From Haliotis asinina (Eukaryota; Mollusca; Gastropoda; Lepetellida; Haliotidae), in contig NC_090290.1 in the NCBI RefSeq assembly GCF_037392515.1, positions 23,767,753-23,831,752 on the forward strand: DNA of 64,000 nt, read 5' to 3'. Both the position numbers and the translations under genes were made by a program. This document shows, one piece after another, positions 11,014-23,719 of this stretch. The notes under the pieces were generated by a model, which ran no database searches, had not been told where the DNA came from, and saw only the letters and a list, made by a program, of their open reading frames with translations. Every line of letters starts with the position of its first letter. Within the stretch, counting starts at the first letter, position 1.

Positions 11014-13374
11014 CATGCAGAAGCAGAATACCTTTGGTGCTTGAGATGTGTTGCCTCATGCTGTGTTCAAATCCTGGTTGGGACTCAACAGTACTGGGAT
11101 CTGTACTTTGCTGAGAAAGTGTAACCCCAAACAATTGTTACATTTGACCTCATTTTAAAAGGCAGTATGTATTCTTCGCTTCAGGCTGCCGATTTACAAA
11201 GAGGTCACAAAGTGCGTGATCTGGAATCCCAGTTGTCAGACTTCCATATTTTTAAAGAAGCCTCCCAAGTGAATAGGTCAGTGAAAGGCGTCATACTGTG
11301 TGTGCTGCCGATTGATGCCACATTCCGAGGGTGTGGGTTGGATCTCCAAACGTACTAGAATCAGTACAGTGTAATTTCAATCATAACACTTGTTACAAGA
11401 TGCGTTCTGTATTCAAATACAGAAAGGCATCTGGAACATCCACTTTGTCAAAGCTTTGCATATATGATGTGCTAATGAGTTCATTTCATCCACCATTTTC
11501 GATTTCTTTTACCACGGGCAAAATGTAGCGCAAACAGAGCGGCGCAACAGAGAGAAAAATGAACAGTCTTAAGGGTGTTTCCAACCTTAAGTATTTTTAA
11601 TATCAACCATTAAAGGTAGACATCAGCTTCCTCTCAGGGTTGTGCTCCCTGATGTCCAAACATATATTTAATCATTATTCATGTAAAATATATTTAATTC
11701 AACATTTTAAGCGCCACTCGTGGTATATCAAATCGTTCTTCGCCTCCATTACCACCGCTAGCTTCCGGTTCAGGAAGAAAATATGCAAAATGTTCCATTC
11801 GGCATGGTCCAATGGGATCCCACATTAATCAAAGAACGAGTTTGATGAATATTTGTACAAAATAACCATTATTTCGTGTTTTATGATTCCGCAGACTACG
11901 ATGGTGCAGGGCAGGCAGCACGGGACTGCATCCAGTGGCTCATACTGCGATTGTGACGTCATATCTGTCCCATTAACGTGACAGTTCTCGTAGAAAGAGT
12001 GCTTTGGCAAATTACTGATCACATCGGTGTTTTAGTATTTCCTAATACCAATAAACATTACAAGCATATAGATTTTATCTCTTAATTTAAACTATAACTG
12101 CGGTTTATAAAATTTAATAATCCTTTCATTTCACATTTCACTTAAACAGTGCGTGATGTCAAACATGCGGCATCTCACAAAAACCCTCTTGCAAAGATGA
12201 AGGAATGAGTATTTTAGAGACTTCGCTTTAGATTAAACATTTCATTAGCACAAAAGCATTGCACTTTGATGAACAGTTGAAAATTCCCAACTGACATGAT
12301 ACAATTATTTCTCTCTTATTAAATTAGTCATAACTTTACAAAAAAACGAATTCCCGAATGATACAATAATCAAAATTAATCAAGGAGAATCTTATTCATT
12401 TTGAACAAATTGAAACTACAAAGATAATCACACCAGCGCCAGATTATTAATATTGGTAAATAAGCTTCTCTTGCTCTTGTGGGAAATCAGTAACGATAAC
12501 TTTTTGATGAAGAAAATGACCGAAGTTGTAATGAAACATACAAATGAATGTCAACATCATATTTGATCCGTCATTCTACTGGTTGAGAGTATTGATTAAC
12601 CCTCATCTGACCCCTCTAACGCGGGTCCGGAAGTCTTCCGAGATCTGCTCATCTGATGAACCCAGCACTCGGAATCAGGTGCTTACTAATTGAATCAGTG
12701 ACTATTGTTGAATTTATCATATGATTCAGTCATTTCCCTTCACCAGTGACACCTAATTAAGAGCTACTAAGACATGAAAGGCTAATAGGATCAATTCATG
12801 AGGGCTGTTTGCTACTGAAGAACGGTATAATTAGTATGACGCTGATAGGTTCCGTTAATACAAGCAAAGAGTTTGAATATTTAATAGTTATAAAATTATG
12901 GTGGTCTTGAATGAGTGAGTGTGTAAGTTTATTAATCTGCTAGCGTGTCTTGGAGTAAGTGAATCTTCAAATGAGTCTGTGAGTGAGTGAGCGGGTGAGC
13001 GAGTAGTCTGTCGTACAGACCCTGAAGTACATATATCCAGGAAAGCCCACGCAAGTGTAGAAAATGTGGCAAGTCTACATTTCCTTAGCTTCAGGAAAAA
13101 TGAAGAAAGTCTCAGGGCTCCATTTCATTATATTATTATTTTTTTTCACTAGGAACGTTTTTTCAGAAAAGTATGTTCATTTCAGAGACTAGCTGTTTGT
13201 AGTGAGCGAGGGTAAACTATTTTTCCTGTGTAGGGAATCAAACACAGGCCCTTGACAAGATATTAAGTAAACTCTTTACAGTATGGACAAGTCTACGGCT
13301 CAGCTTTTATAAAAGCTTTAGCTTCATAGTATATTTTCATCGATTGTGTGCTTGACTTTAATTCAGTAGTGTTG
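11014..13374. other. No gene seen
   Basis: No frame above about 65 codons. A TGACGTCA (CRE-like) word at 11,954-11,961 and a run of GAGT near 12,980 are the only notable words. Confidence 0.5.
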
Positions 13375-13680
13375 GTTATATGTTGCAACAATTTGCTTGT
13401 CTTTATTACAAGGCAGTAGGGTTGGCTGCATGTTGCAACAATTTGCTTGTCTTTGTCAGAAGGCAGTGGTGTTGCAGTATGTTGCAACGATGTGCTTGTC
13501 TTTATTACAAGGCAGTAGTGTGGTGTATGTTGCAACAATTTGCTTTTCTTTGTTAGAAGACAGTAGTGTTGGTTGTATGTTGCAGCAATTATTGTCTTTG
13601 TTAGAAGGCAGTAGTGCTGCTGTATGTTGCAACAATTGCTGTCTTTGTAACAAGGTCGTGGTCGTGAACTTGCAGCTAGT
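13375..13680. repeat. Minisatellite, six to seven copies of a 47-50 bp unit
   Basis: TGTTGCAACAATTTGCTTGT with AGAAGGCAGTAGTG recurs at 13381, 13431, 13480, 13528, 13578 and 13625, with indels that change the spacing. Confidence 0.9.
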
Positions 13681-16600
13681 TACTTAGATATATCTCCCTG
13701 GTTGTTTATTGGCTAAACCCCATCCTGGCGCTTGACATCTTCATTACCTTTCTGGAATAGAAAGACCCACACCGAAGAACCTGTTGATTTAATGCAGGTT
13801 CTAACTACCATGCTTACATGTTTTTTTAGAAGAATGGATGTACCTATATCAGGGAAAGACAAGTGCAGTTCGAGTCCACCTTTTACGACTTGACTTGCGA
13901 CTTATCTACTAACGCAGAAACTTATGGCTCTTCTGCCTGCTGCTTCCAATACTGCCTCCAGGATGAATGAAAAAAAACATGTGCCTCCTTAAAGAAATTC
14001 GACTGTGACAAATACTGGGCATTCGTGTTACATGGAAATATGTAACAGGGCTCTTTATTGCCTGTTTTACATGCTTGATCCAGTTTGTTTCCTCTTGTGA
14101 TAGTACACCAAATATTGTGTATACTTCTGTGTGACTTGTTATGGTTCGTGGTTCTATCGCGTGATATCTGTTGATTTCTCTTTATGTACCGATTTCTGGG
14201 TTAATTATAATATTTCAGCTTCAACCTAAACCAAATAAACCTGGTTGAACATCACGAATCTCTGGGCAGTTACGAAAAGGGTTTAGTTAATGTTTCACTG
14301 CTAATCTGATGTTCATCATAACATCGAAGTGAGGGGACAAGCAAGGCAGCGTTTGAACATTCTGGCCGAAACATTGTCATCTTAACCAAACTTGGAACTC
14401 CAGTTTCCAGGTATAATTATACGAAAGACATAATGTGTTTCTGTGTAGATATATATTACCTGTAGAATTAACCACCCTAAGGTGAACCTGAAGCCAAAAA
14501 CATACATAATTACAGTCACTAGATTGCATTTGTGTAATGCACACTTGTACATATCAATATCTGACATTGACACCGACCAATAAGAAAGTCCTTTTCTGAA
14601 AACATTATCTTGCATCATAATACGGTCTTTAATTCAGCTTTTTCTATAATACGTGGTGGTCATGATTTGAAATCTGACTGATCAATCAGACTGGAGTATA
14701 TTTGTAAGGTGGAACATTTTTAATAAGAGATGAATTTATGTAGCTTTTTCAAAATCAAATAATGATGAGGATGTTACATAATATGTTTAAGTTGCCTTAC
14801 ATGATCGATAATTCTTTCAAATGCTCATTCATTAATAGTCTGTCATAAATGATTGAGCAAATGATACACAAAACACTATAGAGCTAATCTGAAGTTGCAA
14901 AAAGATCCTTTCCATCTTAAGAAAATGTACGGTTTTCGGGGTTTTTTTCAAATTACTTGTTTCTGAAATGATTTCTTGATTGTTAAATGAAAGAAATACA
15001 GCCAGTGGCATCAAATAACGTTTGGAGACTCTTGAAAATTACCTTCAAATCATTTAAATTCTTTATAAAAATTTCAATACTGTTACTAGTATTTCCTGAC
15101 ATGCTTTCGTTTTAAAGTTTCGCTGAATTATATTGTGTGACATGATGATGTTATTTCGTATTTAATAAGGTTTTGACGATTAATTAGTAGGAATAAAGGT
15201 TACCATTGACATACACAAGTTGCCGCTGGTGTCATAGAAGGGGACATAACTGCAGGACTATCAAACCATTGTCCCTGTCTAACTCACGGGGTTCTGTAGG
15301 ATCCTAATGTTATTTCATTCATCTATGAAATATTTCATTGTGTTTCATATCTTGTAGTTCATTGCCTGCAAGAGAAATTTCTTGACCAAAAATGATGTAA
15401 ATCAGAAGTCAGAAATAAAATATTTCTTATCAATTATACTCAGTTTGCTTCCTATTTTTACATATTTTTTGTTTTACTATACAGCTTTTCCCATAGCTTA
15501 ATAATTCATTTATAAGTCATTAATACCAGAAGGCTGTCGAATGCCGAAGGGCCTAGAATATGAGAATTTTCATATTTTGTTTCCTGTTTCAACTCTGAGG
15601 ATCGGCACAATATTTTACGTTATGCTAGGCTGTGTCGCATTACTGTTTTATGAAATACTTCTACAATCACGTTAGGACCAATCTTACACATACAGAATAG
15701 TGTCTAGGTCATTTTATCATTTTATCCAAGCCAGTTTACCATGCATGCTATGAGCCATGTGACCAGGGGTAACTCTCTGGGGACACCAAGCCAGTCAACC
15801 ACTGGGACACTCTTGGTAACAAGGGGGTAACTAACGAGGGACATTAATGCAGATTATCTGCCCAGTGACCTTTTTCTTGCTTACAATACACAAAACTTTT
15901 ATGCTGTTTTTGTAGTAGTATTATTCATCTTGACCTTGCCTGGTCTGATTTTTTGTCAATTTTGTGTTTTTGTCCAAGAGGGAATACATTTGACAACGTA
16001 TTGATAATTTATTTCGTCGGGCTGTATCAACTGCAGTCACTATTGCCGAAAGTGTTTCTTTGTATTTAGTCTAATATTAAAGTTAATGTTACTAATCTTA
16101 TCTAATTTAGGTGTCATATTTGCTGGAATGGGCGCCCAGCTCATATCAGTATCACAAGAGGAAGTGTATTTTCAAATCATACAAACGTGAAAATTGATGT
16201 TGGAGATCAATCAGTAAAAAATAGATATTTTGAATAAGGTTATAAAGCAGTTATGTACCCCTATTTACATCTGTAATATACGTTGCAAGCATATTAAAGA
16301 GCACTGCTAAAAGGGTGGACAAGAACTTGGTCTGATGACGCTTGTACGGTTTGGACGGGTACTCGGGTATCTGATTCCGCGTCAGGTACAGCTGGAATCG
16401 AGTCCTATTTCTAGGAACCGTGAACGGTAGTGAAAGAACATAACTATTACTAAAACATAACCCACTTCTGGTGCTTTCACCCAACTTGACTTTTAATCAC
16501 TCCATTTTCTTCACTAGAAAAGTTAGTCCATTGAGGTCATGGTTTGATAAGATGCACATGCATTTTTATATCTCATGGGAGTTATCTTTTCTATCATATC

Positions 16601-17041
16601 GACATGCTATTAAATAAATGAGTTGCAAATTGCGCGTTGGTTTTTCATGCAAATTGAGATAAGTGACACAAACTGGTTGAAGAATGGGTTTGTTTTTTGT
16701 TCCCAACACTTGAGTTGCGCAAGGTGGTAGATGTTCTCGCCTTGTCACTCAATGCTGACTTTATGTAGACCTGACCATTCTAAAGAAGATGAGTATGTAA
16801 GTAATAAATATCTTTTTCTAAGATGTGCAATTCTTAAAAAAACCCAATGTCATTACGCTTTCTGTCACCAAAATCAAGTTACTTCTACGGGACAAGAAGT
16901 TTTTCACACAAACCTGACGCAAATATTCCACTGTGGCATGACGTCAAAAAGTTAATTGATACATTCATCATTATTTAATGACTTATCTTTATTTGGGAGT
17001 GAATCGGTGGAGCATGAACAAATGATTCACTTAAAGGGCGT
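13681..17041. other. No gene or repeat seen
   Basis: 3.4 kb of AT-rich sequence with only chance frames (under 80 codons). Confidence 0.5.
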
Positions 17042-17106
17042 GTCATCATCATCATCATCATCATCGTTGTCGTCGGCGTCGTCGGCGTCGTCGGCGTCAT
17101 CATCAA
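17042..17106. repeat. (TCA)n / (TCG)n compound trinucleotide repeat
   Basis: TCATCATCA changes to GTCGTCGGCGTCGTCGGC and back. It makes Ser- or Met/Thr-rich open frames that have no protein-like flanks. Confidence 0.92.
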
Positions 17107-17689
17107 TAGGTCACCAAATAGATGAATACGATGATCATGAAGGGAAAACATGAACCCAGTCACTGTCATTATCGTTTTACATTAAAATAACAAAGTAGGT
17201 TTTGGCACCTGCGTGATCGTGCCCCATGAGGAGAACACAGGTTGTATACACTCCATGTGATCCTTTTAATGAACACAATCTCCCCGCAAAGCATATATCA
17301 GCGTCCATCATCTCCACACTTACTGCTGCGAAGAAACTAATCCTGGCTAATTTAGTTAACTGTCCTGGTGGGATGGCCATTTAAACCGCTGCTGCAGCTG
17401 CAAAGCTGTTCCAGTCAGAATGATTGACCACTGCAGGCAAGACGGTCATCTGTTACAAGGCGGGAGTGTGACAGCGGGAAGTGTGCGTGGCTGCTGTCAC
17501 TCCAAGCATGTTGATAACGTTGCTGTAGACAGTGATTTGTGAATGTTATGATGGGGAAAATACATGAGGATTTTCGTTGTGTAAAATGTATTGGAATTGA
17601 GCTGACTGATACAAACGGGCAGAAGGGTTGATGTAATATCTGTCCCATATGCAGGTGGTTTCAGTAATAGGTACTTATCCTAAAGATCT

Positions 17690-17930
17690 CAGTCCCGAAC
17701 CTGAATAGCACAATACTGAACATGAATACACTGACCCCAAGTAGCATATCACTGAACCAGAATAGCACAACACGATTTCAGTAATTTTATGAAGTGCCTG
17801 AAGAATTCAATGCTGAATCTGGGGTCTGCAATACTGAATCTTGAGACAATAAATACTGATCCAGAAGACATCAATACTGAACCTGAACATTTCGGTATTT
17901 CAACACTGAGACCACAGTACTAAAATACAT
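17690..17930. repeat. Very degenerate repeat around AATACTGAACCTGAA
   Basis: Words such as CAATACTGAACATGAA, CAATACTGAATCTTGAG and CAATACTGAACCTGAAC recur at about 25-30 base spacing. The boundaries are uncertain. Confidence 0.5.
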
Positions 17931-18631
17931 TTAGTTGAGCAAAGCACACAGTCAAATTTTCCCACAAAATAAGACATCACAGCATTTGTAAAGGAAGAAT
18001 ATTTGATTTCACTGAAGTTAATAAAGCTTTTATTTGATTATTTGTCTGGTTACTTGATACCAGTCTAATTACATTACAGGTGTGTCCAACTCTGTCACTT
18101 GTCCACAAACCCTACCTTTCACCAGTGGCCAGATTAAATAGACCGATTTACTTTTTGAGAATTGAGAAGATTGTGATTATATGATCTCGATTATCTTTCT
18201 ATGTGCATGTAAGTGTGATGGCTCGTGATCATTAAGACATTCTGGCAGCAGGAAGTATCTGCATTGCAGACAGTACTTTCGTTGTGGAGGGTTTGTATGA
18301 TATAACGTTTTCCAATGACATTTTAGAAGTTTGGAAGTACAATACTGAACAAACCTTATGGATAACAATTTCTTATATTTGCGACATTTAGATACAAATT
18401 CTTGTACCGTTGTCAAGCAGGATTGTGATTCAGTGTAACTTAACACACGTTTTACGACGTAAGAATCTTTATCGAAACGTCACGCTCATGAAATAAAACA
18501 AGTTGTTATCAAGTCGTTTGATCAATAATGTGTGCTATAGACAGTTATTTCTTTGTAGCAGGTTTTATTTCACTTATGTGCAACACAGCAACAAAAGAAC
18601 TGCCTCTGTTCCTACCGGAGAGACTAGGGAG

Positions 18632-18662
<31 letters not shown>

Positions 18663-18916
18663 CCAGCACCACCATCATCATAATCACAACCCCACCACCA
18701 TGACCATCATGAACAATATCATAATCATAATCATCACGACTATGATTTAATCATCATCATCTTTATCATCATTATCATCATCATCATCATCATCATCATC
18801 ACATCACCAAGACCATCATCAACATTATCATCATACTCATCACGACCATCTTAATCAACATCATCATCTTCATCACCATTATCACTAGCATCACCTGAAC
18901 CTCCATCATCGTCATC

Positions 18917-18967
<51 letters not shown>

Positions 18968-18968
18968 T
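18632..18968. repeat. (ATC)n compound microsatellite
   Basis: Perfect ATC runs at both ends (about 18,632-18,661 and 18,921-18,967) flank about 250 bases of interrupted ATC/ACC/AAC units. Long Ile/His/Met-rich open frames come from it and are not genes. Confidence 0.95.
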
Positions 18969-19338
18969 GACATAGCTGACAGAGACCAAACTTATCCACA
19001 CCAACAAAAGACCAAATTACACAAGCCAACATTAGAACGAAACACCTGAAATGTCACGCGTGATCCTAGCTGCACTCACGGCACATGCACCTTGATGGTA
19101 ATTACCAGTACATGAGCCCCACACAATGACTTGCAATTACAACCAAAATTCAGTATTATCAAAACATTTAATGCATCTGAAAAGTGGGAAGTTGTTATGC
19201 AGTTCCATAGAAATGGTGACATTTCAAGATATATTCAGGGATACACACAATAGTAACATGAAACATAATTGTGTAATAATTCTAGTCAGGAACAATTAAA
19301 GCTTGACATTTAGTCTGATAAATCATAGTTAAATACAG

Positions 19339-19360
19339 GTATTATTATTATTATTATTAA
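19339..19360. repeat. (ATT)n microsatellite
   Basis: Short perfect run of TTA/ATT units. Confidence 0.85.
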
Positions 19361-20171
19361 CAAATATGCATTCGTTTCAAAACATTTGTAATCAAGCCAA
19401 AGTTCTACAATATACACTATATTTGAAACTAGTTTATATTCAAACTGTAATTCTAAGATGCTTCGGTGAAAGATCAAAGGCGCCGACAATACTTTATCAG
19501 ACGATAATGTGCATTTTGTCCATTACATCACAAGGTGTTGACGTCGCTGCGCCATTCCAGTCTGCCCCTTCGTAATCGAACTTTCTGCATTACGTTACTA
19601 TGTAACCGACGTCACGATGGATGTCAGTTGCCATCGCGTCGCACAGCCTCCCACAGTAAACTGCTCCGTCGCATCCCGTTTCTTGGTTTGCAGTTGCATC
19701 ACACAGCAAACATCAGTGGCGGAAACATTACGTTTATGTTTTCCGAAGGATAGAATGTCTCATAGTTCGACTCAAAATCTTACAGAGACACGGTAATGTT
19801 TGCAATGTTTACATTCCCACAATTCAATCGTGGAATGTAGCATGACTAGTCAGCGTCAGCTGAATGTACTGATCTAAACTTTCGTTGGTAGTAGAAAAGA
19901 GACGTTCATATTGCCTTGTATGGTTTAAGAGAATCACAGATGTAATTAAAATGATCTAGAGAAGATATTTAACCCGAACATAAGCTGTCACCAAACTGTT
20001 CATCATTTGTTTTTCTAGTAACGTTTGTCTTAACGTAGGGGACTGACACGTCAAAAGAACATGCGTCAGTTAGCCCTGTGCGATGATTCTTAAGTTAGGC
20101 CACAGACACCGGCGTTTGTTTTCTGCCATAGATTGATCGAAATTAGGCTTAGAAATGATTAAATACGGCAT

Positions 20172-20299
20172 CTTAGAAAGAAATACAGTTCGTTCTACCT
20201 CCATGTCAAGCGTCTGAGTGTTTTAACGATATAACAGTTCAGGGCGAAAGTGTGCTTTATTTCACTATACATGGTGGTAGAGCGAACTGTATTTCTTAA
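20172..20299. repeat. Palindromic (foldback) element 1
   Basis: The left arm has AAGAAATACAGTTCG with TCTACCTCCATG, and the reverse complement of the right arm has AAGAAATACAGTTCG with CTCTACCACCATG. Arms of about 35 bases are separated by about 60. Confidence 0.8.
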
Positions 20300-20398
20300 T
20301 TCTGTTTATACAAAAAGGAACATAGTGGTCAAGCACTGAACAGAACATATTTAAGATATTGTTTCTCTGTGATATATGTGGCATTACTGGATACGGAG

Positions 20399-20507
20399 GC
20401 CAGGGTCTAGATTTTCGAAGCTCTCTTAGCACTAAGATGGTCGTAAGTACCATACATTAACTTACGACTATCTTCACGCTAGGAGAGCTTCGAAAATCTA
20501 GGGCCAG
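20399..20507. repeat. Palindromic (foldback) element 2
   Basis: Arms of about 47 bases share CTAGATTTTCGAAGCTCTC and GTCGTAAGT and are separated by about 10 bases. A diverged relative lies at 39,261. Confidence 0.85.
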
Positions 20508-20575
20508 TGCTGGAGCCTTTTTGCGTCTGGAGCCTTTCTGCGTCTGGAACCTTTGGTTTCAGATGGTCTATGTCA

Positions 20576-20817
20576 CCAGGGCCCGATTTTTCGAAACAAG
20601 CTTAAGTTTTAACTCAAATCTCAAACTGAGTTTAACAATTTGAAACAGCTGAATTTTTATCTCAACTGCATTTTTAGACTACTACTACTACGTTTGAGCT
20701 GGATACCGAATTTCCTTTCATTCTGGAAAATGCATGGTCCTGCATTTTCTCAAATTTGAGCAAAAACTTGAACTTAAGTCAAAACTCTTAAGTTTGTTTC
20801 GAGAAATCGGGGCCAGG
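20576..20817. repeat. Palindromic or MITE-like element 3
   Basis: The left end CCAGGGCCCGATTTTTCGAA and the reverse complement of the right end, CCTGGCCCCGATTTCTCGAA, form inverted repeats of about 35-40 bases, continued by ACTTAAG words. Total about 240 bp with no coding content. Confidence 0.8.
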
Positions 20818-22129
20818 GCTTGAACACTTGGTAAGCCTTCACTGAAACCCAGGATCGTGTTCACGAATTGCCACCCTTTGATTTTCATTAATGCAACCAT
20901 TGGCCAAAACAAAAACATCAAGATGTGGTATAAGGAATTTTGCACAGAACGTGTCACCAGTACGAGTTTAAGCGTACATAAAGATATCATTACATTTCAG
21001 GTCTTTGTTTGCATGTCATTCATGTCAGTCCTGAATTTCTTCAAAGTGTGTATAAATTTATTTGAACTGGTTGCCATGTTGAAGATAGCCCCAAACAGCA
21101 CTGATGCTCATTTTAAAGGTACATTCAGATCAAACCGAGTAGCATAACAAATCAACATGACTAATAAAAAGAGGGGCAGGTCATTCAAGATCGTCAGGAC
21201 AGAAATTGACCCATGGATGAGTGTAGGTTTACCAACATGCAAGCCCTCGAGGTACAGGGGAAGGTAAAATTAGCTGTGATTGTTGGTCATTATACAGAGT
21301 GGAATCAGAGAAACTTTACTGAAAACGAATTAAATCAGATTTTTTTCTCCATTTGTGAAATGACAACGGTAAAATGTTTCTTACTTTGTTACCCTTTCAT
21401 TATCGTTTATGTTAAAACAATATGCAAACCTGTTTGTAGTGACAGGCACAATGTTTGGGGGCTTTTTCATAAAAGTATATATGACACATCTGGTTTTCAG
21501 TCTGAAGAGTGTCTTTTTATTTATGTAAACCCAATACATTTCGCTGTCTGTCTGTGGTAATAGACACAAAGTGCTGTTTTATATATGTAAACCTAATACA
21601 CCTCTGGGCCTGTCTGTATTGACAGGCAGAATGTGTTTCCTCCTGATAAAATCTAACACCTTACCTACAGTGACATTTTCCTAGATTAACAGAGCTAGTG
21701 TGGCATTTAAATGACACGCCAACTACACTAATTAAACTGGTTTAACAATTATGTCTCCTCCTGTCAAATACCAAGAAGAAGGTCTGCATGCAAAAAGGTG
21801 TTTAATCTGGCTGTAGTATGGCCTAGTCACTGAAATATCTTATTCAGATAGTTTGGTTTGTTCACACTTTAAGTACTGCTCAACATGAGATTAGTGCTGT
21901 CTAGCTTTGATACTGTTAGCTGTTCGAATATCTTGAAATTTGCAGAACCTTGAAATATTAACAGTGGAGACAAATGAGTCTTAAAAATACTGGGTTTGTT
22001 ATTCTGGGAAATATGAGTTTACTGATACATTGTGTTAGTAAGTAAGTAAACAAAGTTTATCAAGATATAGTATATGAGCACTGCACACTTGGAAACACAG
22101 ATAGATATCTATTTAAATATTGTATTGTG
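20818..22129. other. No recognised gene
   Basis: Contains a 115-codon open frame at 21,213-21,560 that matches no family I know and lacks a good context; treated as chance. Confidence 0.5.
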
Positions 22130-23660
22130 ACAAACAGTGTTAAACTGTAACCGCCGTCAATGGTGGCAATCAACGGTGTTAAACTGTAATAGCCCTCAAT
22201 AATTTAGTTGTTACATAGAAAGAGCAATGTTTCAAGGTGAGATAACAATCAACAGTGTTAAACTGTAATAGCCCTCGATTACATGTTATTACATAGAAAG
22301 AGCAATGTTTCAAGGTGTGATAACAATCAACAGTGTTAAACTGTGATAGCCATCGATTACATGTTATTACATAGAAAGAGCAATGTTTCAAGGTGTGATA
22401 ACAATCAACAGTGTTAAACTGTAATAGCCCCCGATTACATGTTATTACATAGAAAGAGCAATGTTTCAAGGTGAGATAACAACCAACAGTGTTAAACTGT
22501 AATAGCCCTCGATTACATGTTATTACATAGAAAGAGCAATGTTTCAAGGTGTGATAACAATCAACAGTGTTAAACTGTAATAGCCCTCGATTACATGTTA
22601 TTACATAGAAAGAGCAATGTTTCAAGGTGTGATAACAATCAACAGTGTTAAACTGTAATAGCCCTCGATTACATGTTATTACATAGAAAGAGCAATGTTT
22701 CAAGGTGAGATAACAATCAACAGTGTTAAACTGTGATAGCCCCCGATTACATGTTATTACATAGAAAGAGCAATGTTTCAAGGTGTGATAACAATCAACA
22801 GTGTTAAACTGTGATAGCCATCGATTACATGTTATTACATAGAAAGAGCAATGTTTCAAGGTGTGATAACAATCAACAGTGTTAAACTGTGATAGCCATC
22901 GATTACATGTTATTACATAGAAAGAGCAATGTTTCAAGGTGTGATAACAATCAACAGTGTTAAACTGTAATAGCCCCCGATTACATGTTATTACATAGAA
23001 AGAGCAATGTTTCAAGGTGAGATAACAACCAACAGTGTTAAACTGTAATAGCCCTCGATTACATGTTATTACATAGAAAGAGCAATGTTTCAAGGTGTGA
23101 TAACAATCAACAGTGTTAAACTGTAATAGCCCTCGATTACATGTTATTACATAGAAAGAGCAATGTTTCAAGGTGTGATAACAATCAACAGTGTTAAACT
23201 GTAATAGCCCTCGATTACATGTTATTACATAGAAAGAGCAATGTTTCAAGGTGAGATAACAATCAACAGTGTTAAACTGTGATAGCCCTCGATTACATGT
23301 TATTACATAGAAAGAGCAATGTTTCAAGGTGTGATAACAATCAACAGTGTTAAACTGTGATAGCCATCGATTACATGTTATTACATAGAAAGAGCAATGT
23401 TTCAAGGTGTGATAACAATCAACAGTGTTAAACTGTAATAGCCCCCGATTACATGTTATTACATAGAAAGAGCAATGTTTCAAGGTGAGATAACAACCAA
23501 CAGTGTTAAACTGTAATAGCCCTCGATTACATGTTATTACATAGAAAGAGCAATGTTTCAAGGTGTGATAACAATCAACAGTGTTAAACAGTGATAGCCA
23601 TCGATGACATTACATAGAAAGACCAATGTTTCAAGGTGTGGTATCCATCAACAGCCCGTA
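22130..23660. repeat. Satellite, about 19 copies of a 78-bp unit with higher-order structure
   Basis: GATAACAATCAACAGTGTTA recurs every 78 bases (for example 22,321 and 22,399) from 22,162 to 23,566. The first and last copies are diverged, as is usual for array edges. Variants at three spots (GTGATAA or GAGATAA; CTGTAAT or CTGTGAT; GCCCTCG, GCCATCG or GCCCCCG) form a repeated six-unit pattern. Because 78 is a multiple of three, the minus strand has a 460-codon open frame of 26-residue repeats. Nothing marks it as a gene. Confidence 0.95.
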
Positions 23661-23719
23661 AGAACAGGACATACCGCGTATCTCACAACACAAGAAGGGA
23701 TTCACAAGCAATTTCACGC

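Noticed and set aside
10693..11134. Overlapping 84-98 codon frames
   Set aside because: They are translations of the SINE at 10,851-11,013.
11954..11961. CRE-like TGACGTCA (also near 16,939)
   Set aside because: An 8-base word is expected about once in a window of this size; no promoter context.
16956..17169. Open frames rich in Ser, Thr or Met on both strands
   Set aside because: They come from the TCA/TCG microsatellite and have no coding-like flanks.
18503..19032. Ile-rich and Met-rich frames
   Set aside because: Produced by the (ATC)n microsatellite.
21213..21560. 115-codon frame
   Set aside because: No recognisable domain, Cys/Phe-rich chance composition, no good context or splice signals.
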